Source of the DNA: Brevundimonas diminuta
GTDB taxonomy: Bacteria; Pseudomonadota; Alphaproteobacteria; Caulobacterales; Caulobacteraceae
Assembly (NCBI RefSeq): GCF_022654015.1
Contig: NZ_CP073063.1
Coordinates: forward strand, 2,935,501-2,999,500
DNA: 64,000 bases
Direction of reading: 5' to 3'
Each line of letters begins with the position of its first letter. The first letter of the stretch is position 1. The notes under the pieces were generated by a model that worked only from the letters and a program-made list of their open reading frames with translations, searched no databases and had not been told where the DNA came from. The translations under genes and the position numbers were made by a program. Positions 34,698 to 43,247 of this stretch are shown here, in pieces.

Positions 34698-34982
34698 GAC
34701 AAGAAGAACCAGCTGATCCTGGACGAGATGCAGAACCGCGGCACGGTCGATCATGCGCCGGTCTATCCGCGCGAGGTCGTGCGGCGCGCGCTGGAGCTGT
34801 CGGCCAGCGCCCTGATCCTGGTGCACAACCATCCGTCGGGCGACCCCACACCCAGCCGCGCCGATATCGAGATCACGAAACAGGTTGTGCAGGCCGGCTG
34901 CGCCCTTAACGTCGAGGTTCACGACCATCTGGTCGTCGGCCGCGACGGGGTGGCCAGCTTCAAGCAACTGGGCCTGATGTGA
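34698..34982 (+). pseudogene. radC: radC 3' fragment with JAB catalytic motif
   Basis: RadC sequence resumes at the Asp codon 34698 ('[19 protein letters not shown]'). It contains the JAB metalloprotease signature '[20 protein letters not shown]' and ends 'FKQLGLM', the normal C-terminus. Upstream in frame there is a stop at 34665, and no start with an RBS precedes it, so the fragment is unlikely to be translated as such. The stop overlaps the GNAT start by 4 bp, so the original operon was radC-GNAT. Confidence 0.9.
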
Positions 34983-35503
34983 CCGACAGGATTCTGACGA
35001 CCGAGCGACTGGTGATGAGGCCCGTCTCGACCGACGATTTCGACGATCTGCTTAAGCTGTGGTCCGATGAGGATTTCACGCGCCACATCATGGGTCGGGC
35101 GCTGGGGCGCGAAGAGGTGTGGTTCCGGCTGCTGCGCGATCTCGGCCATTGGGCGGCGATGGGCCATGGCAACTGGACGATCCGGCTGCGGGACGGCGGC
35201 GCCTATCTGGGTAGCGTCGGAGTGTTCGACTATCGCCGCGAGATGGAGCCGCCGTTCGACGCGCCGGAGTTGGGCTGGGGCGTGGCGCCGGGGTTTCAGG
35301 GGCGGGGCTATGCGGCCGAGGCCCTGACGGCGGCCCTGGACTGGACCGACCGGCGGCTGGAGGGGCGCACCGTCTGCATGATCGCGCCGGCGAACCTGGC
35401 CTCGCTGAAGCTGGCGGCGCGGGTCGGTTATCGCCCCTATGCGACGACGACTTACAAAGATCAGCCGGTTCAGCTGTTCGAACGGCCCCGCCGCGCGCCG
35501 TAG
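34979..35503 (+). CDS. GNAT family N-acetyltransferase (RimJ/RimL-like)
   Basis: The 174-residue protein begins '[20 protein letters not shown]', typical of the RimJ/RimL Acetyltransf_3 group. It has the acetyl-CoA loop '[19 protein letters not shown]' (Q/RxxGxG/A) and the C-terminal '[17 protein letters not shown]'. It transfers acetyl groups to an amine, probably a protein N-terminus or small molecule. The GTG start overlaps the radC stop, so loss of radC translation could reduce its expression. Confidence 0.9.
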   Translation: MTDRILTTERLVMRPVSTDDFDDLLKLWSDEDFTRHIMGRALGREEVWFRLLRDLGHWAAMGHGNWTIRLRDGGAYLGSVGVFDYRREMEPPFDAPELGWGVAPGFQGRGYAAEALTAALDWTDRRLEGRTVCMIAPANLASLKLAARVGYRPYATTTYKDQPVQLFERPRRAP

Positions 35504-35559
35504 GTCGGCATTAAGGATTATCGGACAAACTGGCGTCCAACGAAGTGTGAGTGCCCGCC

Positions 35560-35802
35560 ATGCCCATGTCCGTGGAAACGCTGCGCCAGCATCTGGTCGA
35601 CGCCTTCGCCGACGCCGAGATCGAGATCGAGGATCTGGCGGGCGACGGTGACCACTATCGCGCGCGGATCGTGTCGAGCGCCTTCGCCGGCCTGCCGCGC
35701 GTGCGTCAGCACCAGATGGTCTATGCCGCGCTGAAGGGTCAGATGGGCGGCGAGCTGCACGCCTTGGCGCTTGAGACCTCAGCGCCGGCCAAGGAGGGCT
35801 GA
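35560..35802 (+). CDS. BolA family protein
   Basis: The 80-residue protein has the BolA class II KH-like fold: 'VETLRQHLVDAFADAEIEIEDLAGDGDHYRARIVSSAFAGLPRVRQHQMVYAALKGQMGGELHALALET'. It includes the invariant His in 'RVRQHQMVY'. BolA proteins bind monothiol glutaredoxins in bridging Fe-S complexes. A CGFS glutaredoxin gene lies about 1 kb downstream on the same strand. The ATG at 35560 is chosen; ATG 35566 is also possible. Confidence 0.93.
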   Translation: MPMSVETLRQHLVDAFADAEIEIEDLAGDGDHYRARIVSSAFAGLPRVRQHQMVYAALKGQMGGELHALALETSAPAKEG

Positions 35803-35807
35803 GGGCC

Positions 35808-36710
35808 ATGCGCTATCGCCCCTTCGGCGTCTCTGGCTCCGCCATCTCCAACCTGACACTGAGTTTCGGCGCCGACGTGCTGAAGCGCGGACGCGAAGCC
35901 GGGCTGGACCTGCTGTATTCGGCGCTGGAAGCCGGGGTGAACAGCTATCGGCTGGAGACCGCCGACCCGGTGGCGGCCGAGGTGCTAGGCGAGGCCCTGT
36001 CGCATGTGGATCGCAAGCTGGTCTATGTCAGCCTGACGCTGGGCGCCGGCGACGGCCGCGACCAGCAGCGGGACTTCTCGGCACAAGGCATGACAGCGGC
36101 CATCGACCGGGTGCTGCACTTCTCGGGCCTGGGGTGGATCGACGTGGCGGTGCTGCACGAGCCGGGCGAGACCGAACTGGCGCAGTCGTCGCTCAGCGCG
36201 CTGAAGGCCATGCGCGCCACCGGGCGCATCAAGCTGCTGGGCATCGCCGGCGGCGGCGACGTGATGGACGCCTATGTGTCGACAGGGGCGTTCGACGCCC
36301 TGCTGACGCCGTTCGACATCAACGCCGACTGGAAGATCCGAAACCGCATCCGCTCGGCGCGCGAGCAGGACATGGCGGTCTTCGCCTATGACTTCTACGC
36401 CGACCGCCGCGCGCGAGCGCCCGATGCGCCGATCTTCAAAAAGGGTCTGTTCGGCTTCGGCAAGGACAAGCGTCCCGTCGATACGCCCAAGAAGGACGCC
36501 TTCGGCTTCCTTTATCGCACCCAGAACTGGACGGCCGAGGCGATCTGCCTGTCCTACGTGCTGACCGACCCGTCGGTATCCAGCGTGATCGTCACTCCGA
36601 CCGACACCGATCGGCTGGCGACACTGGCCGCCGCGCCCGAGCGGGACATGCCGCCGGGCCTGGCCGCGCAGATCGAGATGGCGCGCGTCGTGGCCAATCA
36701 GGCGGCCTGA
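35808..36710 (+). CDS. Aldo/keto-reductase-fold protein lacking most catalytic residues
   Basis: The 300-residue protein follows the AKR barrel order: 'YRPFGVSGSAISNLTLSFG' start, 'ALEAGVNSYRLETADPVAAEVLGEAL', 'DVAVLHEPGETEL' and 'TDPSVSSVIVTPTDTDRLATLAAAP' end. In ordinary AKRs the second motif reads DTA..YG and supplies Asp and Tyr; here it is ETADPVA without a Tyr, and the Lys strand is 'VYVSLTLG' without Lys. Only His (in LHEP) remains. A non-reductase role is likely. It lies 5 bp downstream of bolA and ahead of the Grx4 gene. Confidence 0.8.
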   Translation: MRYRPFGVSGSAISNLTLSFGADVLKRGREAGLDLLYSALEAGVNSYRLETADPVAAEVLGEALSHVDRKLVYVSLTLGAGDGRDQQRDFSAQGMTAAIDRVLHFSGLGWIDVAVLHEPGETELAQSSLSALKAMRATGRIKLLGIAGGGDVMDAYVSTGAFDALLTPFDINADWKIRNRIRSAREQDMAVFAYDFYADRRARAPDAPIFKKGLFGFGKDKRPVDTPKKDAFGFLYRTQNWTAEAICLSYVLTDPSVSSVIVTPTDTDRLATLAAAPERDMPPGLAAQIEMARVVANQAA

Positions 36711-36801
36711 CCGGCCTCAGCGGTTGTGCAGAACGTCGCGGACGCCTTGACCGCGCCCGTTAGGCTCCCTAGCTGACGGGCTTCACGAAAGGCCCGTATC
36801 C

Positions 36802-37155
36802 GTGACCGACACCGCCCAAGCCGCCGACCCCGTCCACGCCTTCATCGGCGAAACCGTCGCCCAGAACGACGTGGTTCTGTTCATGAAGGGCACGCCGGAC
36901 CAGCCGCGCTGCGGCTTCTCGTCCCTGGCGGTGCAGATCCTGGATCATGTCGGCGCCGGCTTCGTGGGCGTGGACGTGCTGCAGGACGAAGCCCTGCGCG
37001 AAGGCATCAAGAGCTTCACCGACTGGCCCACCATTCCACAGCTCTATGTGAAAGGCGAGTTCGTGGGCGGATCGGACATCATCCGCGAAATGTTCCAGGC
37101 CGGCGAACTTCAGGCCCTGATGGTCGAGAAGGGCGTGCCGCTCGGCGAGGCCTGA
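36802..37155 (+). CDS. grxD: Monothiol glutaredoxin, Grx4 family
   Basis: The 117-residue protein has the CGFS active site in 'KGTPDQPRCGFSS', the 'WPTIPQLYVKGEFVGGSDI' glutathione-binding segment and 'MFQAGELQ'. CGFS glutaredoxins carry [2Fe-2S] clusters with glutathione and pair with BolA proteins in Fe-S trafficking. The start codon is GTG. Its stop overlaps the thioesterase start by 1 bp. Confidence 0.95.
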   Translation: MTDTAQAADPVHAFIGETVAQNDVVLFMKGTPDQPRCGFSSLAVQILDHVGAGFVGVDVLQDEALREGIKSFTDWPTIPQLYVKGEFVGGSDIIREMFQAGELQALMVEKGVPLGEA

Positions 37156-37595
37156 TGGCCAGGAAGACCCTGATCCCGCGCGAGGACCGCGAGGTCTTCG
37201 TCGTGCCGCTGGACGTGCGACCCGAGCACATCGACGCCAACGGCCACGTCAACAACGTCGTCTATGTCGGCTGGCTGCAGGATGCGGGCACGGCCCACTG
37301 GAACGCGCGCTTCGACGAGGCGACGCGGGCGAAATGGTCGTGGGTCGCGACCCGGCATGAGATCGACTATCTGCGCGGCATCGAGCCGGGCGCCGAGGGC
37401 GTGGTCGCCCGAACCTGGGTCGGCGATCCGCAGGGCCCACGCTTCACCCGCTATGTCCGCATCGAGGACGCCCAAGGCCGCGTCTGCGCCCAGGGCGTCA
37501 CCGAATGGGTGCTGGTGGACGCTGCGACCCTGAGGCCGCAGCGCATTCCGCCAGACATGCTGGTCGTGTTCGAGACGCCTACTTCAGCGGATTGA
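37155..37595 (+). CDS. Acyl-CoA thioesterase, hot-dog fold (4HBT)
   Basis: The 146-residue protein has the 4-hydroxybenzoyl-CoA thioesterase signature 'DANGHVNNVVYVGWLQDAG', with the catalytic Asp at its start. 'HEIDYLRGIEPG' and 'TEWVLVDAATLRPQRIP' strands follow. It hydrolyses an acyl-CoA of unknown chain. It is coupled to grxD (TGATG overlap), and its end overlaps the convergent lipoprotein gene by 17 bp. Confidence 0.9.
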   Translation: MARKTLIPREDREVFVVPLDVRPEHIDANGHVNNVVYVGWLQDAGTAHWNARFDEATRAKWSWVATRHEIDYLRGIEPGAEGVVARTWVGDPQGPRFTRYVRIEDAQGRVCAQGVTEWVLVDAATLRPQRIPPDMLVVFETPTSAD

Positions 37596-37959
37596 GGATG
37601 CGGGCCGCCGTGCCGGGCTCCAGGCCCAGGTCGGCATAGGTCCAGCGCAGTTCGACGCCGTCCGGGACCAGGGCCTTGCAAAGGTCCTGCTTGGTGCGGC
37701 GAAGCGTGATCTCGACGGGCGAGCCGTCCGACACCGACACCTCGAAATCGGACGCCTGGGTGCAGCCGTTCGAATCGACGCGCGCGACCAGGGCGCCGTC
37801 GGCGAACCGGGCTTCGCGGATGGCCTCGGCCGGCGGGGCGTCGTCGCGGCGCAGGTTCACCGAGACGTTCTCGCCCGCGTCGCTGTCATAGATGACGCAG
37901 GCCGACAGCAGCGGCGTGACCAGGGCCGCGACCGCCAGACCTTTGACAAGGCCGCGCAT
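37579..37959 (-). CDS. Hypothetical lipoprotein, paralogue of the one at 41804-42169
   Basis: The 126-residue protein has a lipobox at 'LLSACVIYD' and one mature domain: 'VARVDSNGCTQASDFEVSV', 'VEITLRRTKQDLCKAL', 'GVELRWTYADLGLEPGT'. The two conserved cysteines may pair. The same domain recurs 3.8 kb away. The ATG at 37959 overlaps the stop of the 38-residue gene upstream (TGATG), so the genes are coupled. The family is not recognised. Confidence 0.7.
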   Translation of the reverse strand: MRGLVKGLAVAALVTPLLSACVIYDSDAGENVSVNLRRDDAPPAEAIREARFADGALVARVDSNGCTQASDFEVSVSDGSPVEITLRRTKQDLCKALVPDGVELRWTYADLGLEPGTAARILNPLK

Positions 37960-38075
37960 CACTGGCCCGAGGCCGGCGCGGTGACGACGCGCGTGGTCGG
38001 CTTTTCGGTCGAAACGATGATGCAGCCCGACAGCAGCGGCGCGGCGATGGCGATGGCGAGAGCGAGACGAAGCAT
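37959..38075 (-). CDS. Very short lipoprotein (38 residues)
   Basis: The product is a signal peptide with lipobox 'LLSGCIIVS' and only about 20 mature residues ending 'VVTAPASGQ'. GGGGA lies about 7 nt upstream of the ATG. Its stop overlaps the next gene, so it may serve mainly in coupled expression. It resembles entericidin-type mini-lipoproteins in size only. Confidence 0.55.
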   Translation of the reverse strand: MLRLALAIAIAAPLLSGCIIVSTEKPTTRVVTAPASGQ

Positions 38076-38242
38076 TGGTGTGTTCCCCAGTTGAAGCTTG
38101 ACCCTTTTGTGCCGCGTGGGCCGGGCGCGCACACGTGAATAATCGGAAAGCTGGGTGAACAATCGGAAAGGATCGGGGTTGAACGTGACCGCAACCGCCA
38201 TAGCTACAGCCCCCCCCTCTCCTGCCCTACGGATCGTCCTTC

Positions 38243-39349
38243 ATGAGCCAGTTGTTCTCACCCCGCGGCGTCGGCCCCCTGACGCTGAAGAACCGCGTCG
38301 TCATCGCGCCGATGTGCCAGTATTCGGCCATCGACGGCGTGCCCCAGCCCTGGCACGTGCAGCATCTGGGACGACTGGCGATCTCCGGCGCGGGACTGGT
38401 CGTCGTCGAGGCGACGGGGGTCGAGGCCGCGGGACGGATCACGCCGGACGACACCGGCCTGTGGAACGAGGCCCAGGAAGAGGCCTTCGGCCGGATCATC
38501 CGCGACATCCGCACCTACAGCGACACCCCGATCGGTATTCAGCTGGCTCATGCCGGACGCAAGGCCTCGACCAGCGCGCCGTGGAAGGGCGGCGGCGCCC
38601 TGAAGGCCGAAGACGGCGCGTGGGAAACCTTCAGCGCCTCGGCCGAACCGTTCAAGGATGACTGGCACACGCCGACCGCCATGACCCCGGCCGACATGGA
38701 CCGCGTCGTCGCGGCCTTCGAGGACGCGGCGCGGCGGGCGGATCGGGCCGGGTTCGACCTGGTCGAACTGCACGCCGCCCACGGCTATCTGCTGACCCAG
38801 TTCCTGTCGCCGGCATCCAACCACCGCACAGACGAGTTCGGTGGACCCTACGAAAACCGGGCGCGCTTCCCGCTACGGGTCGCCCAGGCCCTGCGCGACG
38901 CCTGGCCCCGGACGAAGGCGTTGGGCGTGCGCTTCAACGGCTCGGACTGGGTCGAGGGCGGCATCGCCTTGGACGAGGTGACGGCCTTTGGTCAGGCGCT
39001 GCACGACATGGGCTATGACTATCTGCACCTGACGTCGGGCGGGAACGTCGCCCAGGCGAAGATTCCGGGCGGCGAGCCGGGCTATCAGCTGCGGTTCGCC
39101 CAGGCCGTGAAGGCGGCGACGCCTGAGGCCAATGTGATGGCCGTCGGCATGATCTTCGATCCGCAGCAGGCCGAAGAGATCGTCCGCTCCGGTCAGGCCG
39201 ACTTCATCGCCATCGCCCGCGCGGCGCTGGACGATCCGCACTGGGCGCACCATGCGGCGGTCGCCCTGGGTGAGGATGAAGGCCTGCCGCCGCAGTACGA
39301 GCGGGCCGGCAAGGCGCATTGGCCGGGATACGGCAAGGCCGACATCTGA
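38243..39349 (+). CDS. NADH:flavin oxidoreductase, Old Yellow Enzyme family (YqjM-like)
   Basis: The 368-residue TIM barrel has the YqjM-type FMN-site Cys in 'VVIAPMCQYSAIDG' (Cys24). It also has the substrate-binding 'ELHAAHGYLLTQFLSPASNHRTDEFGG' and the FMN motif 'GIQLAHAGRKAS'. The end is 'FIAIARAALDDPHWAHHAA'. Members reduce the C=C bonds of enals, enones and nitro compounds with NADPH. It is monocistronic and convergent with the c-di-GMP gene. Confidence 0.93.
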   Translation: MSQLFSPRGVGPLTLKNRVVIAPMCQYSAIDGVPQPWHVQHLGRLAISGAGLVVVEATGVEAAGRITPDDTGLWNEAQEEAFGRIIRDIRTYSDTPIGIQLAHAGRKASTSAPWKGGGALKAEDGAWETFSASAEPFKDDWHTPTAMTPADMDRVVAAFEDAARRADRAGFDLVELHAAHGYLLTQFLSPASNHRTDEFGGPYENRARFPLRVAQALRDAWPRTKALGVRFNGSDWVEGGIALDEVTAFGQALHDMGYDYLHLTSGGNVAQAKIPGGEPGYQLRFAQAVKAATPEANVMAVGMIFDPQQAEEIVRSGQADFIAIARAALDDPHWAHHAAVALGEDEGLPPQYERAGKAHWPGYGKADI

Positions 39350-39356
39350 GGCCTAA

Positions 39357-41708
39357 TCAGGCGGCCTTTTCCATCGACGGATCGACGGCCCACAGAACGC
39401 GTGCGGCGGCTTGAACCTCGGCATCGGCCGTCTTTTGTGGGCGGCCGAGCAGATAGCCCTGAACCTCGTCACAGCCCTGGTCACGCAGGAAGGCCAGTTG
39501 CTCCAGCGTCTCGACGCCTTCGGCCAGGACGGGGATGTGCAGGCTCTCGCCCAGGGCCAGGACGGCGCGAATGATGGCGGCCGACTGAGGTCCGCCGTCC
39601 AGTTCGGACATGAAGGAGCGATCCAGCTTGATCTTGTCGAACGGGAAGGCGCGCAGGGTCGATAGCGACGAATAGCCCGTGCCGAAGTCGTCCATCGCGA
39701 TGGAGACGCCCAGCAGCTTCAGCTGGCGCAGCACGTGGGTCGTGCGCTCCATGTCGGTGATCATGGCCGTCTCGGTGATCTCCAGCTCCAGCCGCGACGG
39801 CGACAGGCCGGTCTCGACCAGCACCTGATGCACCAGGCGCGGCAGGTCGACGTGGCCCAGCTGCACCGGCGACAGGTTGACGGCGATCTTGTGCGGTTCG
39901 GTCCAGCTGGCGGCCTCGGCGCAGGCGGTGCGCAGCACCCATTCGCCGATCGGCAGGATCAGGCCGTTCTCTTCGGCCAGAGGGATGAAATCGGCCGGCG
40001 AGATAAACATCCCGTCCGGCTGGATCCAGCGCAGCAGCACCTCGTAACCCGTGATGTCGCCGGTATCGACGGCGGCCTGCAGCTGCCAGTTCAGGCTGAA
40101 CTGGCCCTGATCCAGAGCTTCGCGCATCTGCTGGGCCATGCGGCGGCGATTGCGCACCGCCTCGTCCATCTCCTCCTCGTAGAAGCAGACGTCGGTGCCC
40201 AGCGAGGCCTTGGCGCGGTACATGGCCAGGTCCGCGTCATTGATCAGGGCGGACGGGTCGTGGGCGTCGTCGGGCCAGATCGCGATGCCGGTGCTGAGGC
40301 CGCAGGCGACCTCGGCATGGTCCAGCACGACCGGGGCGGTGACGGCGTCGCGCAGGCGCGCGACCAAATCCAGGGCGTCGTCCTTGTGCTGGATCGGCAC
40401 GACGGCGACGAACTCGTCCCCGCCCAGGCGCGCGATGAACTCGTCGTGGCGCAGGCAGGCGCGCATCCGTTCGGCGATCTGGATCAGCAGCTGGTCGCCG
40501 GCGGCATGGCCGTGAACGTCGTTGACCTCCTTGAACCGGTCCAGGTCCATGGCCAGCAGGGCCACCTTGTTCGAAACGGTCAGGTCGGCGGTCTGGCGCG
40601 TCAGCCATTCCAGGAAGGATGAGCGGTTGGGCAGGCCGGTCAAGCTGTCGTTGCGCGCCAGATGGGCGATGCGACGCTCCTGCGCCTGACGCATACGCAG
40701 ATCACGCACGGCGTAGATCATGACGTGATCCACACCGCAGTCGCGGCGCACGGCGATCTCGACGGGGATGTCCGCCCCGCCCTCGGCGACCAGTTTGGAC
40801 TGGCTGAGGCCGTTGACCGCCAGATCGGCGACGCCGGCGATCCAGCGCGACAGCGGTTCGCCGATCAGGGCGTGGTGGGGAACGCCCGCCAGATCGGCGA
40901 AGGCGGCGTTGGCGGCCAGGATGACGCCGTCCTGTTCGACCACCATGCCATCGACGCTGCCCTCGATCAGATGATCCAGGCGCGCCTTGGCCTGAAGCCG
41001 GGACTGGACGTCCAGGGCGTGGCTGGCGACGCCGGTGCCCAGCATCATCAGGCCGACGGCGGAAACGGCGAAGGCCAGGACCAGGTTGGTCGATCCGACA
41101 GCGCCCATATCCACTAGCGCGCCGACCGGCACGATCGTCATGGCGGCCATGCCGGTGAAGTGCAGGGCCACGATGCCCAGGACCATCAGCACGACTGGAA
41201 CCACCTTGCCGGACTGCCGGGCGCGATTGAACGCCAGGGCGCCCAAGACGACCGCCCCCGCCACGGAAGCCGCGACATAGCCGGCCGACCAGTGGAGGAC
41301 GGCGTCAGTCGCAAAGGCCGCCATGCCGGTATAGTGCATGGCCACCACGGTCAGGCCGAACAGCACGCCGCCGATCTCGGCCGAGGCGGGCATCCGGCGC
41401 GAGGCCACCCACAGCGCCAGCGCGCTGCCGGCGATGGCGACACCCAGGGACAAGCCGGTCAGCACCGGGCCATAGCTGATGGTGACGCCGGGCTCATAGG
41501 CGATCATCGCCACGAAATGGGTGCACCAGATTGTCGCCCCGGTCGCCACTGCGCCCATGAAGGCCCAGGCCAGACGCGTGCCCTTTTCGGCGGCGCGCAG
41601 GCGGCGATACAGGCGGAAGGTGATGATCGAACCGATCAGGCACAGGCCGGCGGCCAACGCGACGAGCCAGAGATTATGGTCGTCGGTCAGGCAGGTGAGA
41701 AAGCGCAT
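39357..41708 (-). CDS. MHYT-PAS-GGDEF-EAL membrane protein (c-di-GMP turnover)
   Basis: The 783-residue protein starts with seven transmembrane helices forming an MHYT sensor with three motif copies ('CTHFVAM', 'AMHYTGMAA', 'ALHFTGMAA'). A PAS domain (about 245-340) follows. GGDEF (about 345-510) has an intact 'ARLGGDEFVAVV'. EAL (about 525-770) has EVL for EAL but keeps 'ELEITE', 'MDDFGTGYSSL' and 'LAEGVETLEQL'. Both cyclase and phosphodiesterase activity look possible. MHYT domains are proposed to bind copper and sense gases such as O2, CO or NO. It is monocistronic. Confidence 0.95.
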   Translation of the reverse strand: MRFLTCLTDDHNLWLVALAAGLCLIGSIITFRLYRRLRAAEKGTRLAWAFMGAVATGATIWCTHFVAMIAYEPGVTISYGPVLTGLSLGVAIAGSALALWVASRRMPASAEIGGVLFGLTVVAMHYTGMAAFATDAVLHWSAGYVAASVAGAVVLGALAFNRARQSGKVVPVVLMVLGIVALHFTGMAAMTIVPVGALVDMGAVGSTNLVLAFAVSAVGLMMLGTGVASHALDVQSRLQAKARLDHLIEGSVDGMVVEQDGVILAANAAFADLAGVPHHALIGEPLSRWIAGVADLAVNGLSQSKLVAEGGADIPVEIAVRRDCGVDHVMIYAVRDLRMRQAQERRIAHLARNDSLTGLPNRSSFLEWLTRQTADLTVSNKVALLAMDLDRFKEVNDVHGHAAGDQLLIQIAERMRACLRHDEFIARLGGDEFVAVVPIQHKDDALDLVARLRDAVTAPVVLDHAEVACGLSTGIAIWPDDAHDPSALINDADLAMYRAKASLGTDVCFYEEEMDEAVRNRRRMAQQMREALDQGQFSLNWQLQAAVDTGDITGYEVLLRWIQPDGMFISPADFIPLAEENGLILPIGEWVLRTACAEAASWTEPHKIAVNLSPVQLGHVDLPRLVHQVLVETGLSPSRLELEITETAMITDMERTTHVLRQLKLLGVSIAMDDFGTGYSSLSTLRAFPFDKIKLDRSFMSELDGGPQSAAIIRAVLALGESLHIPVLAEGVETLEQLAFLRDQGCDEVQGYLLGRPQKTADAEVQAAARVLWAVDPSMEKAA

Positions 41709-41803
41709 GAAGCTACAGACCTTGGGGGGACGGTCTGTCGTCGTAGCGGACGTTGCTTAATCAGACGCGCTCGAACAGGCTTAACGAAACGCTACGGCCG
41801 TCT

Positions 41804-42169
41804 TCAGGAGCGAGGCATCTGATAGGGGTTGTTGACGCTGACGGGCGAGCCGGGCGTCAGACCGAGCTCCTCGAACGACCACTTCAGCTCGACGCCCTGG
41901 ACCAGGTCCTGCTTGCACTTGTCCTCGTCGATGCGGCGCAGAGTGATGACGGCGCTGCCGCCCTGCAGGCTGACGATCGGGATCAGGTCTTCCTTGGCCG
42001 TGCAGCCGTTCGAACTGACCCAGAACACGGCCTGGTCCTTGGTGAAAGCGGCGGCATGGATCGGCTCCAGCGCGCCGGGCATTCCTGCGGTGGAGACGGT
42101 GGGCTCGCCGCGGCTGGCGCAGGCGGCCAGGCCCGCCGATGCGGCGGCGATCAAAGCCAAGCGTTTCAT
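41804..42169 (-). CDS. Hypothetical lipoprotein, paralogue of 37579-37959
   Basis: The 121-residue protein has a signal with lipobox 'GLAACASRG' and the domain 'VFWVSSNGCTAKEDLIPIV', 'AVITLRRIDEDKCKQDL', 'GVELKWSFEELGLTPGS'. It aligns with the lipoprotein at 37.6 kb over about 75 residues. The ATG at 42169 starts the signal; the longer frame adds five residues. The function is unknown. Confidence 0.7.
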   Translation of the reverse strand: MKRLALIAAASAGLAACASRGEPTVSTAGMPGALEPIHAAAFTKDQAVFWVSSNGCTAKEDLIPIVSLQGGSAVITLRRIDEDKCKQDLVQGVELKWSFEELGLTPGSPVSVNNPYQMPRS

Positions 42170-42254
42170 GATGGAGTCGCGCAACTGACGACCTCCCCTG
42201 CCTCAAAGCCTGAACCGGCCGAGAATGCGCCTGTTCGCCCGTGGAGGGAACAGG

Positions 42255-42289
42255 ATAAAAAACGAAAGGCCCCGGACGAATCCGAGGCC
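42255..42289 (-). terminator. Rho-independent terminator downstream of rpsD
   Basis: On the minus strand a 9-bp stem (42268-42276 with 42281-42289, one mismatch, TTCG-type loop) is followed by a T-rich run (TTTCGTTTTTT). It lies about 90 nt past the rpsD stop. Confidence 0.8.
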
Positions 42290-42379
42290 CTCCAAACTGA
42301 ACACTTCAAAGGGACCGCCACGGGGCTCAAGCAGCCCGAAGGGCGATAGCCCCCTTGAAGAAAGCTTCGTAAGCTTCGC

Positions 42380-42997
42380 TTACGAAGCGTAGTATTCGAC
42401 GACCAGGTTCGGTTCCATCTTCACGGCGTACGGCACGTCCGACAGTTCCGGCACGCGGACGTAGCGAACCGAGAACGAGCGGTCCGACAGTTCCAGGTAA
42501 TCCGGCACGTCGCGTTCCGACGACTGCTGGGCTTCGAGCACCAGAGCCATGTTGCGCGACTTTTCCTTCACCGTGACGACGTCTTCCGGCTTCACGCGGT
42601 AGGAGGCGATGTCGACCTTCTTGCCGTTGACCAGGACGTGGCCGTGGCTGACGAACTGGCGGGCGGCCCAGACGGTCGGGACGAACTTGGCGCGGTAGAC
42701 GATGGCGTCCAGGCGCGATTCCAGCAGACCGATCAGGTTTTCCGAGGTGTTGCCCTTGCGACGGGCGGCCTCGTCATAGGTCTTGGCGAACTGCTTCTCG
42801 GTGATGTTGCCGTAGTAGCCCTTCAGCTTCTGCTTGGCCTTCAGTTGCAGACCGAAGTCCGAAACCTTGGACTTGCGACGCTGGCCGTGCTGGCCAGGAC
42901 CGTAAGAACGCTTGTTGACCGGCGACTTGGAGCGGCCCCACAGGTTCTCACCCATGGCCCGGTCGATCTTGTACTTGGCGCTGTGGCGCTTGGACAT
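42380..42997 (-). CDS. rpsD: 30S ribosomal protein S4
   Basis: S4 nucleates assembly of the 16S rRNA 5' domain. The 205-residue protein has the N-terminal '[32 protein letters not shown]' without zinc cysteines. The S4 RNA-binding domain reads '[41 protein letters not shown]', and the C-terminus is '[11 protein letters not shown]'. It stands alone rather than in the alpha operon, as is usual in alphaproteobacteria. Confidence 0.98.
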   Translation of the reverse strand: MSKRHSAKYKIDRAMGENLWGRSKSPVNKRSYGPGQHGQRRKSKVSDFGLQLKAKQKLKGYYGNITEKQFAKTYDEAARRKGNTSENLIGLLESRLDAIVYRAKFVPTVWAARQFVSHGHVLVNGKKVDIASYRVKPEDVVTVKEKSRNMALVLEAQQSSERDVPDYLELSDRSFSVRYVRVPELSDVPYAVKMEPNLVVEYYAS

Positions 42998-43247
42998 TCT
43001 ATTCTCTTTTCGACGATACGGCCCGGCATCCCCTGGATTGGGAATGCGATCTCAACGGCGGTCCACGCATCTTCCGTCATTCATCCCGGCCCCGCCGAAG
43101 CGGACCCATGGAAGGCGGCGCTTATGGCCAGCGAGGGCGCCGGAGTCAAGCACGGCGGGCTGTTAAGCACGATGGAATGGAACGATCCCGTCGCCCCGCC
43201 CTTCCTTCGATGCAACCAAACCACGCATGAGGACAAGGAGGAGTGGA

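Larger units (their letters stand above)
32932..34700 (+). mobile_element. Small serine-recombinase integrative element in radC
   Basis: The element runs from GGAC at 32932-32935 to GGAC at 34697-34700, about 1.8 kb. At its right edge radC resumes in frame ('[12 protein letters not shown]'). It contains one substantial gene, the large serine recombinase. No replication, transfer or virion genes are present. The 4-bp GGAC is the shared core seen at all three junctions. About 220 bp after the recombinase gene (34454-34679) hold no convincing gene. Confidence 0.75.
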
